DNA of 64,000 bases from Snuella lapsa. Lineage in GTDB: Bacteria; Bacteroidota; Bacteroidia; Flavobacteriales; Flavobacteriaceae. Both the position numbers and the translations under genes were made by a program. Below the pieces are notes generated by a model. It was given only the letters and a program-made list of their open reading frames with translations, was not told where the DNA came from and did not search any database. Where the stretch lies: positions 1 to 64,000 of the forward strand of contig NZ_BAABCY010000064.1 of assembly GCF_039539345.1 (NCBI RefSeq), in the 5' to 3' direction. This document shows positions 17,712-26,733 of this stretch, in pieces. Numbering within the stretch: the first letter of the stretch is position 1; each line of letters opens with the position of its first letter.

Positions 17712-18647
17712 TTAAGAATAATACTCTGAAATATAGGCTTGGGCTGTTTGCTTGTCTTTCAATAATTGTGCTTTAAGTTGATCTACCGATTCGAATTTTT
17801 GTTCGTCACGTAACCTATGTAATAGTGAGACTTTTATTTTACTACCGTAAATATCTTTATTAAAATCGAAGAAATGTACTTCAATCGTTTCTCCATTACC
17901 TTGTACTGTGGGGTTTACACCAATATTCATCATTCCGTAAACTTCCTTATCATCTATAGTGGCTACTACCACATAAGCTCCGTGTTTAGGGATTAATTTA
18001 TATGTTTCTTCTATATGAATATTGGCCGTAGGAAATTCAAATTGCCTGCCCAATCCCTTGCCCTTAACCACTATACCGGTAAGCATGAATTGATAACCCA
18101 AAAAGGTATTTACCTTATCAATATCTCCTGCATTCAAGGCCTTTCTTATTTTAGTAGAACTTACTGCAACATCATCAACGTCTTGTGCAGAAATCTCTTC
18201 TACTTCAAAACCGTATACATCACCAAAGGCTTTCATGTCTTCAATACTCGCATTTCTATTCCTTCCAAATCTATGATCGTAACCAATAATCACTTTTTTA
18301 ACCCGCAGTTTATCTACCAATATTTGCTTAACAAAATCTTCTGCTGATAAACGCGAAAACTCGGGAGTAAACTTTTGAATAATTAAATAATCTAAACCCA
18401 AAGCTTCCAAAATTTCACGGCGTTCATCAATAGTATTTATAAGCTTTATGTTCGCATCTGTTTGCAATACCATACGTGGATGCGGAAAAAATGTTAAAAT
18501 AACTGATCGCAACCCGTCTTGCTTTGCCATTTTTATTAAACGCTTAACTATTTTTTGATGCCCCATGTGTACTCCATCAAAAGTTCCTATAGTTACAATT
18601 GCAGGTACATCCGATGTATACGATTCAATATTTATAACATTCCCCAT
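17712..18647 (-). CDS. ribF: Bifunctional riboflavin kinase/FAD synthetase
   Basis: It converts riboflavin to FMN and then FAD. The N-terminal nucleotidyltransferase domain has GTFDGVHMGH at 21-30 and SSTKIRKAL near 170. The C-terminal kinase domain has GKGLGRQFEFPTANI and the GVNPTV motif. At 311 residues it is a standard RibF. It is divergent from the secreted metallopeptidase gene and stands 139 bp upstream of serS. Confidence 0.96.
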   Translation of the reverse strand: MGNVINIESYTSDVPAIVTIGTFDGVHMGHQKIVKRLIKMAKQDGLRSVILTFFPHPRMVLQTDANIKLINTIDERREILEALGLDYLIIQKFTPEFSRLSAEDFVKQILVDKLRVKKVIIGYDHRFGRNRNASIEDMKAFGDVYGFEVEEISAQDVDDVAVSSTKIRKALNAGDIDKVNTFLGYQFMLTGIVVKGKGLGRQFEFPTANIHIEETYKLIPKHGAYVVVATIDDKEVYGMMNIGVNPTVQGNGETIEVHFFDFNKDIYGSKIKVSLLHRLRDEQKFESVDQLKAQLLKDKQTAQAYISEYYS

Positions 18648-18726
18648 AAATCAGGTTAAATTGCTAGTTTCATTAAAATCAATTAGCTTTGTTTAGCAAG
18701 TAATAGAATTGCCCTAAAAAAAATTT

Positions 18727-21570
18727 ATGAAAACAAAACTACATTATGTTTTGTCAATGACAATGCTTTTGTTAAGCTTTTCGGCTTTGGCACAAAATTC
18801 TTCATGGAAAAAGATAGAATCGGTTAAAAATCCTGAAAATTTATCGAAATTTCATTTAAACAAAAACAAAGTCCAATTATTCGAACTCAATTTCTCTTTA
18901 TTAAAAAAAAATATCGCTTCTGCTACAAAACGTGGCAGCAATACAAAACAAAGTAACGCTACAGTTTCGGTTCCTATATCTGCTGATACTTTTGAAACAT
19001 TTAAAGTTTATGAAACCTCAACGCTGTCACCTAGTTTGGCTGCCAAATTTCCCGATATTAAATCGTATACAGGGGTAAGCATAAACAACCCAAAAATGCG
19101 ATTGCGTATGAGTGTATCGCCCCAAGGCATTCAAACCATGATTTCCAATACCGATAACCCTTATGTGTTTATGCAGCCTGTTAGTAAAGGGTCCAATCAA
19201 TATGTGCTGTATGACAAAAGGGGCAAAACAAATGGTACGGATGCGTTTAAATGTGCCTCTCTCGAAACACTACACACGCAGTTCAACAAAACAGAGCAAT
19301 TGGCAAAAACAAATGACGAAGGCGGTGCCAACGACCAAACTTTACGCAAATTTAGATTAGCTATTTCTACAACAGCCGAATATACGGCTTATCATGATGA
19401 CGGATTTGGAGGAAACGGAAATGCCGTTGCAGATGCTTTAGCTGCTATAAACGCTACAATAACCCGTGTAAACGAAGTCTTTGAAACAGACATGTCCATA
19501 ACTTTTGAAATAGTAGATGCTACCCAATTAATCTATACAGATGCAGCTACAGACCCTTATTCTGATGCCGCTGTTGGGGTGCATGACGACAACGCAAACA
19601 ACCTCAACGGATGGGGTTTACAACTTCAAAAGACTTTAAGTGATGAAATTGGAAATGCCGCATACGATATCGGGCATTTATTTGGTGCTAGTGGTGGCGG
19701 TGGCAATGCTGGATGTCTAGGTTGCGTTTGTAGGGACGACAATACTAGTATTGATACAGACAAGAACAAAGGCGCTGCCTATACCTCTCCATCGGATGAG
19801 ATTCCCGAAGGCGATACCTTCGACCTTAATTTTGTAGCCCATGAAATCGGCCATCAAATGGGAGCTAATCATACATGGGCTTTTGATACTGAAGGCTCGG
19901 GAGTAAACTCTGAACCTGGAAGCGGCTCAACCATTATGGCATATGCCGGTATTACTGGAGCTGATGATATACAGAATGACAGTGATCCTTATTTCCACTA
20001 CCACAGTATCAGACAAATTTTGAATACTATTTTAAATAACAGAACCTGTTGGCAAAACAACTCCGTTTACAATCCGGGTGATATTACAAACAACCCTCCT
20101 ATTGCCGATGCCGGCAACGACTATATTATTCCTGCTGGCACACCGTACATGCTAATTGGTTCGGCTAACGACTCCGATGGCAGTGATGTGCTAACATATT
20201 GTTGGGAACAAACCGATAGCGGTGAAGTGGATTACTCAAATTTCAGTTCTACACTAGTCAGCGGTCCCATGAATCGTTCTTTACTCCCTAGTAGTTCTCC
20301 TGTAAGGTATATACCAAGACTGAGTAGTGTTTTAAAAGGCAATATTACACAAAGCAATCCCGGACTTGGAAGCGACTGGGAAACGGTAGCAACGGTAGAT
20401 CGGACTTTAAACTGGGCTTTAACTGTTCGAGACAGGGATCCATCAAGCCCAACGGGAGCTCAAAGTAGTTTTGACACCATGCAAATTCAGATAATCGACG
20501 GCACTACAGAAAACCCCGTAGGCCCCTTTCAAGTAACATCGCAGGCTACAACAGGCATTAGTTGGACACAAGGCGAAACCATAGAAATCACCTGGGATGT
20601 TGCCGGAACCAATGGCAATGGCATTAACACCTCTCAAGTTGACATTTTACTTTCTACTGATGGCGGGCTAACCTTTCCCACAATACTAGCTAACAATGTT
20701 AACAATGATGGTTCTCAGAATATTACCGTACCCATCATCGCTGCACCTTTTTGCAGGGTTATGGTAAAACCAGTAAATAATATATACTATTCTGTAAATC
20801 CCATTGATTTTGCTATTGGTTATACCGTTACTACCACTTGTAACCAGCAATTTATTTCTGATTCGAATTTAAATGTATCGATTCCAGACGGTATTGGAGA
20901 AAACCAAACGGGTCCTTCGGTATCCAACACCATTAATGTGCCATCATCTGGCATTATTAGTAATATTAAAGTTAACGTCGATATATCACATTCTTATATT
21001 GGAGATCTTACTGTAACCTTAACTCATCCCAATAATACAACTACAGTAAAATTATGGGACAGAAATTGCAACGAAGATCCAAGCAATGAAGATTTTGACA
21101 TTGTATTTGAAGACGGCGCTAATGGTGTTATGTGCAACGACCCAACGACAGGCACTTTCTCTCCTGCCATGTCTTTAAATGCTTTTAACGACCTTGACAG
21201 TGAGGGAGATTGGACACTTACCATAAACGATAATTATATAGGGGACACTGGCACCTTAAACGATTGGTATTTGGAATTTTGCACTACAACCACTACCCTT
21301 AACAACCCTAATTTCATTGGTTTTGAAAATTTAAAGGTCTTTCCTAACCCCAACAACGGAAGCTTTACAATAACAACATATACAGCTACTAAAACCCCCA
21401 TGAACGTATATGTTCACGATATTCGTAACCGTCTTATTTACAGCAAAACCTTTGACAAGTCTGAACTGTTTAGTGAAACGATCGATCTAGAAAATGCCCG
21501 GTCTGGAATGTATATTTTGACCATAAGTAACGACGAACACAAAACTGTTAAAAAAATTATTGTTAAATAA
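18727..21570 (+). CDS. Secreted reprolysin-like zinc metallopeptidase with P-domain and type IX sorting tail
   Basis: The 947-residue preproprotein has an N-terminal signal peptide ending SALAQ. After a propeptide of about 200 residues comes a metzincin catalytic domain with zinc motif HEIGHQMGANH (His372 onwards) and a Met-turn-like STIMAYAGI segment. A Ser/Thr-rich middle and a proprotein-convertase P-domain (about 700-835, SHSYIGDLTVTLTHP) follow. The last 75 residues (FPNPNNGSFTI to KKIIVK) are a type A sorting domain for the type IX secretion system. It is therefore predicted to be exported across the outer membrane and to digest extracellular protein. It is convergent with pth. Confidence 0.9.
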   Translation: MKTKLHYVLSMTMLLLSFSALAQNSSWKKIESVKNPENLSKFHLNKNKVQLFELNFSLLKKNIASATKRGSNTKQSNATVSVPISADTFETFKVYETSTLSPSLAAKFPDIKSYTGVSINNPKMRLRMSVSPQGIQTMISNTDNPYVFMQPVSKGSNQYVLYDKRGKTNGTDAFKCASLETLHTQFNKTEQLAKTNDEGGANDQTLRKFRLAISTTAEYTAYHDDGFGGNGNAVADALAAINATITRVNEVFETDMSITFEIVDATQLIYTDAATDPYSDAAVGVHDDNANNLNGWGLQLQKTLSDEIGNAAYDIGHLFGASGGGGNAGCLGCVCRDDNTSIDTDKNKGAAYTSPSDEIPEGDTFDLNFVAHEIGHQMGANHTWAFDTEGSGVNSEPGSGSTIMAYAGITGADDIQNDSDPYFHYHSIRQILNTILNNRTCWQNNSVYNPGDITNNPPIADAGNDYIIPAGTPYMLIGSANDSDGSDVLTYCWEQTDSGEVDYSNFSSTLVSGPMNRSLLPSSSPVRYIPRLSSVLKGNITQSNPGLGSDWETVATVDRTLNWALTVRDRDPSSPTGAQSSFDTMQIQIIDGTTENPVGPFQVTSQATTGISWTQGETIEITWDVAGTNGNGINTSQVDILLSTDGGLTFPTILANNVNNDGSQNITVPIIAAPFCRVMVKPVNNIYYSVNPIDFAIGYTVTTTCNQQFISDSNLNVSIPDGIGENQTGPSVSNTINVPSSGIISNIKVNVDISHSYIGDLTVTLTHPNNTTTVKLWDRNCNEDPSNEDFDIVFEDGANGVMCNDPTTGTFSPAMSLNAFNDLDSEGDWTLTINDNYIGDTGTLNDWYLEFCTTTTTLNNPNFIGFENLKVFPNPNNGSFTITTYTATKTPMNVYVHDIRNRLIYSKTFDKSELFSETIDLENARSGMYILTISNDEHKTVKKIIVK

Positions 21571-21590
21571 GTTTCTAAAATATTAGCGCA

Positions 21591-22223
21591 TTATTTACCA
21601 TTGAAAGTATTCATGGTATTGCTCGCTCCAGACAATACAAACGACTTGATTAGTTTTACAGACTGATCGAGGCGTTCTCCTAATTTTTCTGTTTCTTCCT
21701 CACTCCAATCCCCCAATACATAATCAACCTGCCTGCCTTTACTAAATGCATTGCTGATACCAAACCGAAACCGGTTGTATTTGGTTGTTTGTAATTTATC
21801 CTGAATGTCTTTCAATCCATTGTGTCCACCATCGCTACCTTTTCCCTTTAATCGGATGCTTCCAAAAGGCAGATTTAAGTCATCGGTAATTACCAATAAA
21901 TTCTCTAATGGAACTTTCTCTTTTGTTAACCAGTACTGCACCGCTTTTCCACTTAAATTCATATAGGTGCTTGGTTTTAATAAAGTACAGGTTCGACCTT
22001 TAATTTTATAAGTCGCTACGTCACCCAATTTTTGGGTTTCGAGAGACAAATCTTCTTGTTGTACCAGATGGTCTATAATCTTAAACCCAATATTGTGTCG
22101 GGTGTTGGCATACTTATCACCAATATTGCCAAGGCCAACAATTAAGTATTTCTTCATGGGATCTTGTTGTTCTAAAGTGTCTTTTTTACTTCTTTTAAAT
22201 ACTTTTTTAAAAAACCGACACAT
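21591..22223 (-). CDS. pth: Peptidyl-tRNA hydrolase
   Basis: It releases tRNA from stalled peptidyl-tRNAs. Motifs are IVGLGNIGDKYANTRHNIGF with the catalytic His, KPSTYMNLSG, and DDLNLPFGSIRLKGKGSDGGHNGL. The frame stays open to an ATG at 22256, but the region 22248-22278 forms the rplY terminator, so the ATG at 22223 (MCRFFKKVFKRSKK) is chosen. The short basic lead peptide before MKKYLIVGLG is common in flavobacterial Pth, though the internal ATG there would also give a complete enzyme. Confidence 0.93.
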   Translation of the reverse strand: MCRFFKKVFKRSKKDTLEQQDPMKKYLIVGLGNIGDKYANTRHNIGFKIIDHLVQQEDLSLETQKLGDVATYKIKGRTCTLLKPSTYMNLSGKAVQYWLTKEKVPLENLLVITDDLNLPFGSIRLKGKGSDGGHNGLKDIQDKLQTTKYNRFRFGISNAFSKGRQVDYVLGDWSEEETEKLGERLDQSVKLIKSFVLSGASNTMNTFNGK

Positions 22224-22247
22224 AGTACATTTCTTTCTGTAAAAATA

Positions 22248-22278
22248 AAAAAGCATCCTGAATAATACAGAATGCTTT
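22248..22278 (-). terminator. Terminator after rplY
   Basis: AAAGCAT-CTG and CAG-ATGCTTT form a stem on the minus strand, followed by TTTTTTATTTTT. The hairpin lies between rplY and pth and helps decide the pth start. Confidence 0.7.
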
Positions 22279-22307
22279 CCATTTAGTTATATACTTTAAG
22301 CAGTAGT

Positions 22308-22931
22308 TTACTCTGTTGCTGCTGGAGCCTCTGCTGCAGTTGCTTCTACTCCATCTTCATCTTCATCGTCGCTATCGTCCACAGATGTTCTAGAGCGTCT
22401 TACTTGACAAACTACCGTGTTATCTGGGTGCATAAACTTAAACGCATCATTTTCTAAAGTCGTAATATAAAGCTTATGTCCTATACGTAATGGCGTAATA
22501 TCTGCCTCTATAAAATCTGGCAAGTTAGCGGGTAAAGCCTTCACTCTTAAGCTACGTCTATTTTTACGTAGCACACCACCATTTTTAACACCTCGTGAGT
22601 TTCCAACAAAAATAACAGGAATATCCATAGTTATTTCTTTATCTTCAAATAACTGATAGAAATCTACATGTAAAATTTTGTCTGTTACTGGGTGAAATTG
22701 AATGTCTTGTAAAATGGCATTAAAGGTTTCACCATTTTCTAAAGCAATCACAACTGTATGCGCATTAGGCGTGTATACTAGTTTTGAGAAAGCTAATTCT
22801 GCTGCAGAGAAATGAACTGGCTTATCTCCTCCGTATAATACGCAAGGAACCTGCCCAGCATTACGTAAGGCTTTTGTTGCTTTTTTGCCCACGCTTTCTC
22901 TTTGAGACCCGTTGATTGTAATTGATTTCAT
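22308..22931 (-). CDS. rplY: Ribosomal protein bL25, long (CTC) form
   Basis: The 207-residue bL25 binds 5S rRNA in the large subunit. Residues 1-95 are the L25 domain (SITINGSQRESVGKKATKALR, VLYGG). The rest is the TL5/CTC beta-domain, ending with an acidic, alanine-rich tail (DDSDDEDEDGVEATAAEAPAA). It follows prs by 18 bp; the prs-rplY-pth order is common across bacteria. Confidence 0.96.
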   Translation of the reverse strand: MKSITINGSQRESVGKKATKALRNAGQVPCVLYGGDKPVHFSAAELAFSKLVYTPNAHTVVIALENGETFNAILQDIQFHPVTDKILHVDFYQLFEDKEITMDIPVIFVGNSRGVKNGGVLRKNRRSLRVKALPANLPDFIEADITPLRIGHKLYITTLENDAFKFMHPDNTVVCQVRRSRTSVDDSDDEDEDGVEATAAEAPAATE

Positions 22932-22949
22932 TTTATTTATATTAAGTTA

Positions 22950-23891
22950 TTACATTACAAATTTTGAACTAATAGACTTGTTGTTATGCACCTTTTGCAT
23001 GACATCTGCAAACAGGTCGGCACAACTCAACACGCGTACCTTTTTACTTTCCTGCGAAAGTGGAATCGAGTCTGTTACTATAAGTTCTTCTAATTTCGAT
23101 TGCTCTAATCGCTCATAAGCATTACCCGATAAAATAGGATGCGTACAAATAGCCCGTACACTTAATGCCCCACGTTCCATCATTAAATCTGCCGCTTTGG
23201 TTAAAGTGCCAGCTGTATCTACCATATCATCAACCAAAACTACATTTTTACCTTTAACCTCACCAATAAGCTCCATATGGGAAATAACATTGGCCTTAGC
23301 ACGCTGCTTGTAACAAATAACCACATCGCTACCCAACGCTTTAGCATAAGCATAGGCACGTTTCGATCCACCCATATCTGGTGAAGCAACAGTTAAATTT
23401 GGCAAGTTTAAACTCTGCAAATAAGGCAAGAATATAATCGACCCATACAAATGATCTACTGGTTTTTCGAAAAACCCTTGTATTTGATCGGCATGTAAAT
23501 CCATTGTAATAATACGTGTCGCTCCTGCTGTTTCCAACATTTTAGCTACTAATTTAGCCGCTATAGGAACTCTAGGCTTATCTTTTCTGTCTTGTCTGGC
23601 CCATCCAAAATAAGGCAATACAGCAGTGATATGCCTTGCCGAAGCACGCTTGGCGGCATCGATCATAAGAAGCATTTCCATTAAATTACCAGGGCCTGGG
23701 TTGGTCGAACCGATAATAAAAATACGTGTACCTCTAATAGACTCCTCGTAAGAAGGTTGGAACTCACCGTCGCTGTAAGTGGACGTAATAACATTACCTA
23801 AACTGGTACCGAAGGATTCAGCAATTTTTTCACCAAGAACTTTACTCTGGCTACATGCAAAAATTTTGGCTTCGGTTATTACAATTGGCAT
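22950..23891 (-). CDS. prs: Ribose-phosphate pyrophosphokinase
   Basis: PRPP synthetase makes phosphoribosyl pyrophosphate from ribose-5-phosphate and ATP for nucleotide, histidine and tryptophan synthesis. The 313-residue protein has SDGEFQPSYEESIRG, PYFGWARQDRKDKPRVPIAAK, the Mg-binding MDLHADQIQGFF and the PRPP loop VVLVDDMVDTAGTL. It heads the prs-rplY-pth operon. Confidence 0.97.
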   Translation of the reverse strand: MPIVITEAKIFACSQSKVLGEKIAESFGTSLGNVITSTYSDGEFQPSYEESIRGTRIFIIGSTNPGPGNLMEMLLMIDAAKRASARHITAVLPYFGWARQDRKDKPRVPIAAKLVAKMLETAGATRIITMDLHADQIQGFFEKPVDHLYGSIIFLPYLQSLNLPNLTVASPDMGGSKRAYAYAKALGSDVVICYKQRAKANVISHMELIGEVKGKNVVLVDDMVDTAGTLTKAADLMMERGALSVRAICTHPILSGNAYERLEQSKLEELIVTDSIPLSQESKKVRVLSCADLFADVMQKVHNNKSISSKFVM

Positions 23892-24017
23892 GGTTAACTT
23901 ATTGTTTTATAGCGCTAAAGCGCATATTATTTTTTAACGAGGTGCAAATTTATACATTTATTTTAACCTAAAAAGTATATTCCCGAGTATTTTTATGTTT
24001 AATATCAAAAAAATATC

Positions 24018-24025
24018 TATTTTTG
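24018..24025 (+). promoter_or_regulatory. Bacteroidota -7 box upstream of the tRNA fragment
   Basis: TATTTTTG matches TAnnTTTG and lies 11 bases before the tRNA-like 5' fragment. It is probably the original tRNA-Leu promoter, now driving the fragment and the GIY-YIG gene. Confidence 0.5.
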
Positions 24026-24036
24026 CTGTCCGAAAA

Positions 24037-24060
24037 GCTCAAGTGGCGGAATTGGTAGAC
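24037..24060 (+). pseudogene. 5' fragment of tRNA-Leu
   Basis: These 24 bases are identical to the first 24 of the intact tRNA-Leu at 24368, covering the acceptor strand and most of the D-arm. The copy then breaks into a palindrome. It cannot fold as a tRNA. It marks the left border of the GIY-YIG insertion. Confidence 0.85.
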
Positions 24061-24079
24061 CTGTCTGCCGACAGGCAGG
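24060..24079. repeat. REP-like palindrome at the tRNA break point
   Basis: CCTGTCTGCC facing GACAGGCAGG is an imperfect 20-bp palindrome of the CCTGCCGGCAGG type often seen between flavobacterial genes. It starts on the last base of the truncated tRNA copy and precedes the GIY-YIG gene. Confidence 0.6.
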
Positions 24080-24104
24080 CGCGCTTCTTGAAACGTTCTT
24101 AATT

Positions 24105-24353
24105 ATGTTTTACATTTACGCCATCTCAAGTTTAAAACGCAACTATATCTATGTTGGTATGACCGTCGATCTTGAGGCCAGAATAGAAAGACATAATCAA
24201 GGTAGAGAAAAAACTACCAGGGCTTACCGGCCTTTTGAATTACTTTATTCGGAAGCGCTGGACGTGGAACGACACGAAGCCAGAAAAAGAGAAAAATATT
24301 GGAAATCAGGAATAGGCAAAGAAAAACTTCGTTTAATACGAGATAAACGTTAA
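24105..24353 (+). CDS. GIY-YIG nuclease-domain protein
   Basis: An 82-residue protein consisting of only the GIY-YIG fold. The signature appears as FYIYAISS and YIYVGMT, followed by the arginine/histidine motif LEARIERHNQGREK and the metal glutamate in the ARKREKYWKSGIGKEKL region. Such small nucleases resemble homing endonuclease cores or UvrC N-domains. It lies between a truncated and an intact copy of tRNA-Leu, pointing to past insertion by a nuclease-dependent process. Target specificity cannot be inferred. Confidence 0.88.
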   Translation: MFYIYAISSLKRNYIYVGMTVDLEARIERHNQGREKTTRAYRPFELLYSEALDVERHEARKREKYWKSGIGKEKLRLIRDKR

Positions 24354-24358
24354 ATTTG
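24351..24358 (+). promoter_or_regulatory. -7 box of intact tRNA-Leu overlapping the GIY-YIG stop codon
   Basis: TAAATTTG matches TAnnTTTG, with its first three bases being the TAA stop of the GIY-YIG gene. It lies nine bases before the intact tRNA, so the insertion carried or recreated a promoter for the repaired tRNA. Confidence 0.5.
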
Positions 24359-24367
24359 CCCCGCGAA

Positions 24368-24450
24368 GCTCAAGTGGCGGAATTGGTAGACGCGCTGGAT
24401 TCAAAATCCAGTTCTTTCGGGAGTGTGGGTTCGATTCCCACCTTGAGTAC
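24368..24450 (+). tRNA. tRNA-Leu (anticodon CAA)
   Basis: The sequence folds as a class II tRNA: acceptor GCTCAAG with CTTGAGT, anticodon stem CTGGA/TCCAG, loop TTCAAAA giving anticodon CAA, a long variable arm, and T-arm GTGGGTTCGATTCCCAC. It reads UUG codons. The 3' CCA is not encoded. The integrase gene follows at 24688, so its 3' end is the likely attachment site. Confidence 0.95.
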
Positions 24451-24472
24451 TTTTTTAACATCAATTTTTCAT

Positions 24473-24510
24473 AAAAACCTGTAAATTAAATGTTTACAGG
24501 TTTTTTAATT
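24473..24510 (+). terminator. Terminator after tRNA-Leu
   Basis: AAAACCTGTAAA pairs with TTTACAGGTTTT around a short loop, followed by a T-rich tail. It ends the tRNA transcript and may lie just inside the left end of the integrated element. Confidence 0.7.
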
Positions 24511-24559
24511 TTATTTAGTTCCAATTAACTACATAAATTATTAAATAAAAAGGAGCTAA

Positions 24560-24688
24560 TTCGGTGTCACTTTAGAAATTAAAAAAGTGACACCGAATAC
24601 ATATTAACAAATTGAATATCAGCACATTAAAAAGAATGTCATTTGTTTTATTTTTAGTATATTCAAGTCTAAAAATCACTGACACCGA
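24560..24688. promoter_or_regulatory. Three-part GTGACACCGA control region upstream of int
   Basis: TTCGGTGTCACTTT at 24560-24573 and AAAGTGACACCGAA at 24584-24597 form a perfect 14-bp inverted repeat with a 10-bp spacer. A third half-site GACACCGA at 24681-24688 runs into the integrase start codon. Candidate roles are an operator for int or arm-type binding sites for the recombinase or excisionase. Confidence 0.5.
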
Positions 24689-25926
24689 TGAATAAATCTT
24701 TTTCACTTTTATTTTACATTAAAAAAAGTAAAGCCGATAAACAGAATAAGGCCAACATATATTTAAGAATAACCATTGATGGAAGGAGAGCTGAGTCAAG
24801 TATCCATCGTAAAATAGACATTAATAGATGGAGCAGTGAAACTGGTTTAGCTATAGGCAGCTCTAAAGAAATACAAGAGATTAATAGGTATATCTCTTCC
24901 ATTAAAAATAAAGTATATCAACATCATCAACGGTTCATAGAAAAAGGAGAACTTATCACGGCTATAAAACTACGAGATGCTTTTTTAGAAAAGGACACAA
25001 ATACGAAAATGCTATTAAAAATCTTTCAAGAGCATAATGATCAAATTGAAAAACTCATAGGAATTGATTTCGCAGCTAATACCTTAGTACGCTATAAAAC
25101 AACTCTTAATCACTTAACAAATTATGTCACCGAAGAGCACAAAGAGGATGACATCAATTTAAAAAAAGTTGATATTATATTTATCAATGGCTTTGAATAC
25201 TTTTTAAAAACCTCTGAAAATTGTGGCCACAATACAACGTTCAAGTATGTCTCCAACCTTAAAAAAATAATTCGGATTGCCTATACGAACGGATGGATTG
25301 AAAAAGACCCTTTTGCTCATTATAAAACAAAATATAAAACAGTAGACCGAGAATTCCTATCAGAGCAAGAAATTCAAAGTATCATCGAAAAAGATTTTAG
25401 AATAGAAAGGCTTAATCAGGTTAAGGATATTTTTATTTTTTGTTGCTATACAGGTTTAGCCTACATAGATGTTAAAAAACTTTCAAAAAACAATATTGTC
25501 ATAGGTATAGATGGAGAATACTGGATTAATACAAAAAGAACGAAAACGGATAGCACTAGTAATATTCCTCTTCTTCCATCTGCTTATGAAATACTAAAAA
25601 AATACACCAATCACCAAGACATTAAAAACACCGACAAAGTTCTACCTGTGTTAAGTAACCAGAAAATGAACTCATACTTAAAAGAGATTGCTGATCTATG
25701 CGGAATTCAAAAAAATCTAACATTTCACTTAGCAAGACACACATTTGCTACTACGGTTACCCTAAACAATGGTGTTCCTCTTGAATCTGTAAGCAAAATG
25801 CTAGGACATAGATCGTTAAGAACCACACAACATTACGCCAAAATATTGGACAGAAAGGTAGGCGATGACATGAAAGCGTTACGAGATAAATTTGGTGTTA
25901 ACAAAGACGTCAATAATGCTGTATAA
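24688..25926 (+). CDS. Tyrosine recombinase/integrase of the ICE (IntDOT-like)
   Basis: A 412-residue site-specific recombinase. The N-terminal arm-binding and SAM-like domains (about 1-210) precede the catalytic domain. Visible catalytic elements are the HLARHTFAT box (His and Arg) and the nucleophile in TTQHYAKIL. At the usual Arg I place the sequence is TGLAYIDV, with Ala258 where most family members have arginine; IntDOT of CTnDOT also lacks that arginine. It lies directly behind tRNA-Leu and converges on traN with a 17-bp overlap. It is AT-rich, unlike the tra genes. Confidence 0.93.
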   Translation: MNKSFSLLFYIKKSKADKQNKANIYLRITIDGRRAESSIHRKIDINRWSSETGLAIGSSKEIQEINRYISSIKNKVYQHHQRFIEKGELITAIKLRDAFLEKDTNTKMLLKIFQEHNDQIEKLIGIDFAANTLVRYKTTLNHLTNYVTEEHKEDDINLKKVDIIFINGFEYFLKTSENCGHNTTFKYVSNLKKIIRIAYTNGWIEKDPFAHYKTKYKTVDREFLSEQEIQSIIEKDFRIERLNQVKDIFIFCCYTGLAYIDVKKLSKNNIVIGIDGEYWINTKRTKTDSTSNIPLLPSAYEILKKYTNHQDIKNTDKVLPVLSNQKMNSYLKEIADLCGIQKNLTFHLARHTFATTVTLNNGVPLESVSKMLGHRSLRTTQHYAKILDRKVGDDMKALRDKFGVNKDVNNAV

Positions 25927-26722
25927 CTTTAGTGGTCTCTAAAACCACTTTCCTACTCCCCTTCAATTCCCTAAGCTCCAATTGCAATCTTTCACTTGCT
26001 CCCAATACAAACTTTGGCAACACATATACAAACCGCTTCGATTGCCCGACCTTAACTTTAAATAGCCAATCCTGTTTATAGAGAACTTCCATCCAAAGCT
26101 TTTGAAACGATGCCTTACGTCCTGAGTTACCATTAACCCTAAACACATCCAGGTAGTCCAGTTCAAAATCAATACCAGACTGATTTTGGATATTTAGCAC
26201 CAGGTACACTTCAGAGCCATTGTAAACTATTTTCTCCAATCGAAGTTTGATCCCTTTTTTGCGTTTAGTTGCCAAATTGCCCTTATCGGATTTCAATAGA
26301 TAGGCACAGAACTTTTGATAATGCACCCTATGATTTAGGCTGTCCCTAAGAGCTATTTTATCCGGAGTAACTTTAACTGGCACTGGCTTTTCTGTACCGA
26401 TACTTGCTTTTGGCTGGATAAAATAGTTAAGCTTAGGTAATGAATCCGAATATTTCAAAATATAGGAATACACCTGCCCATCACTGGTAATGATAAGCAG
26501 GTTGCTTTCTGTTCCAGGTGTGGCCTGTAACAAACCAAAGCACTGCTCCTTTTCCCGGTTATAGGTAAATACAAAGTCGGAACTTCCCGTAACTGCTTGC
26601 CGAATGGGGTTTGGAAAGAACAGGGCGACATTTTTATGTTCATTGGCATAGATCGTATCCAAAACAGTCTGTCCAAAAGACATTTGAGTTGCTAATAATA
26701 GTATGTTTATAAATATTCTCAT
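25910..26722 (-). CDS. traN: Conjugative transfer protein TraN
   Basis: A 270-residue protein with a signal peptide (FINILLLATQMSFGQ) and the beta-rich pattern of the Bacteroidetes TraN family (DUF4138), with HKNVALFFPNPIRQAVTGSSDFVF near the N-terminus. TraN belongs to the mating-pore apparatus and is thought to act as a VirB9-like outer component; this analogy is family knowledge. It is the last gene of the leftward tra operon, 11 bp after traM. Confidence 0.85.
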   Translation of the reverse strand: MRIFINILLLATQMSFGQTVLDTIYANEHKNVALFFPNPIRQAVTGSSDFVFTYNREKEQCFGLLQATPGTESNLLIITSDGQVYSYILKYSDSLPKLNYFIQPKASIGTEKPVPVKVTPDKIALRDSLNHRVHYQKFCAYLLKSDKGNLATKRKKGIKLRLEKIVYNGSEVYLVLNIQNQSGIDFELDYLDVFRVNGNSGRKASFQKLWMEVLYKQDWLFKVKVGQSKRFVYVLPKFVLGASERLQLELRELKGSRKVVLETTKVIQHY

Positions 26723-26733
26723 GATTATATTTT

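Noticed and set aside
22224..22256. Longer start for pth at 22256
   Set aside because: The extension falls inside the rplY terminator hairpin, so translation from there is unlikely.
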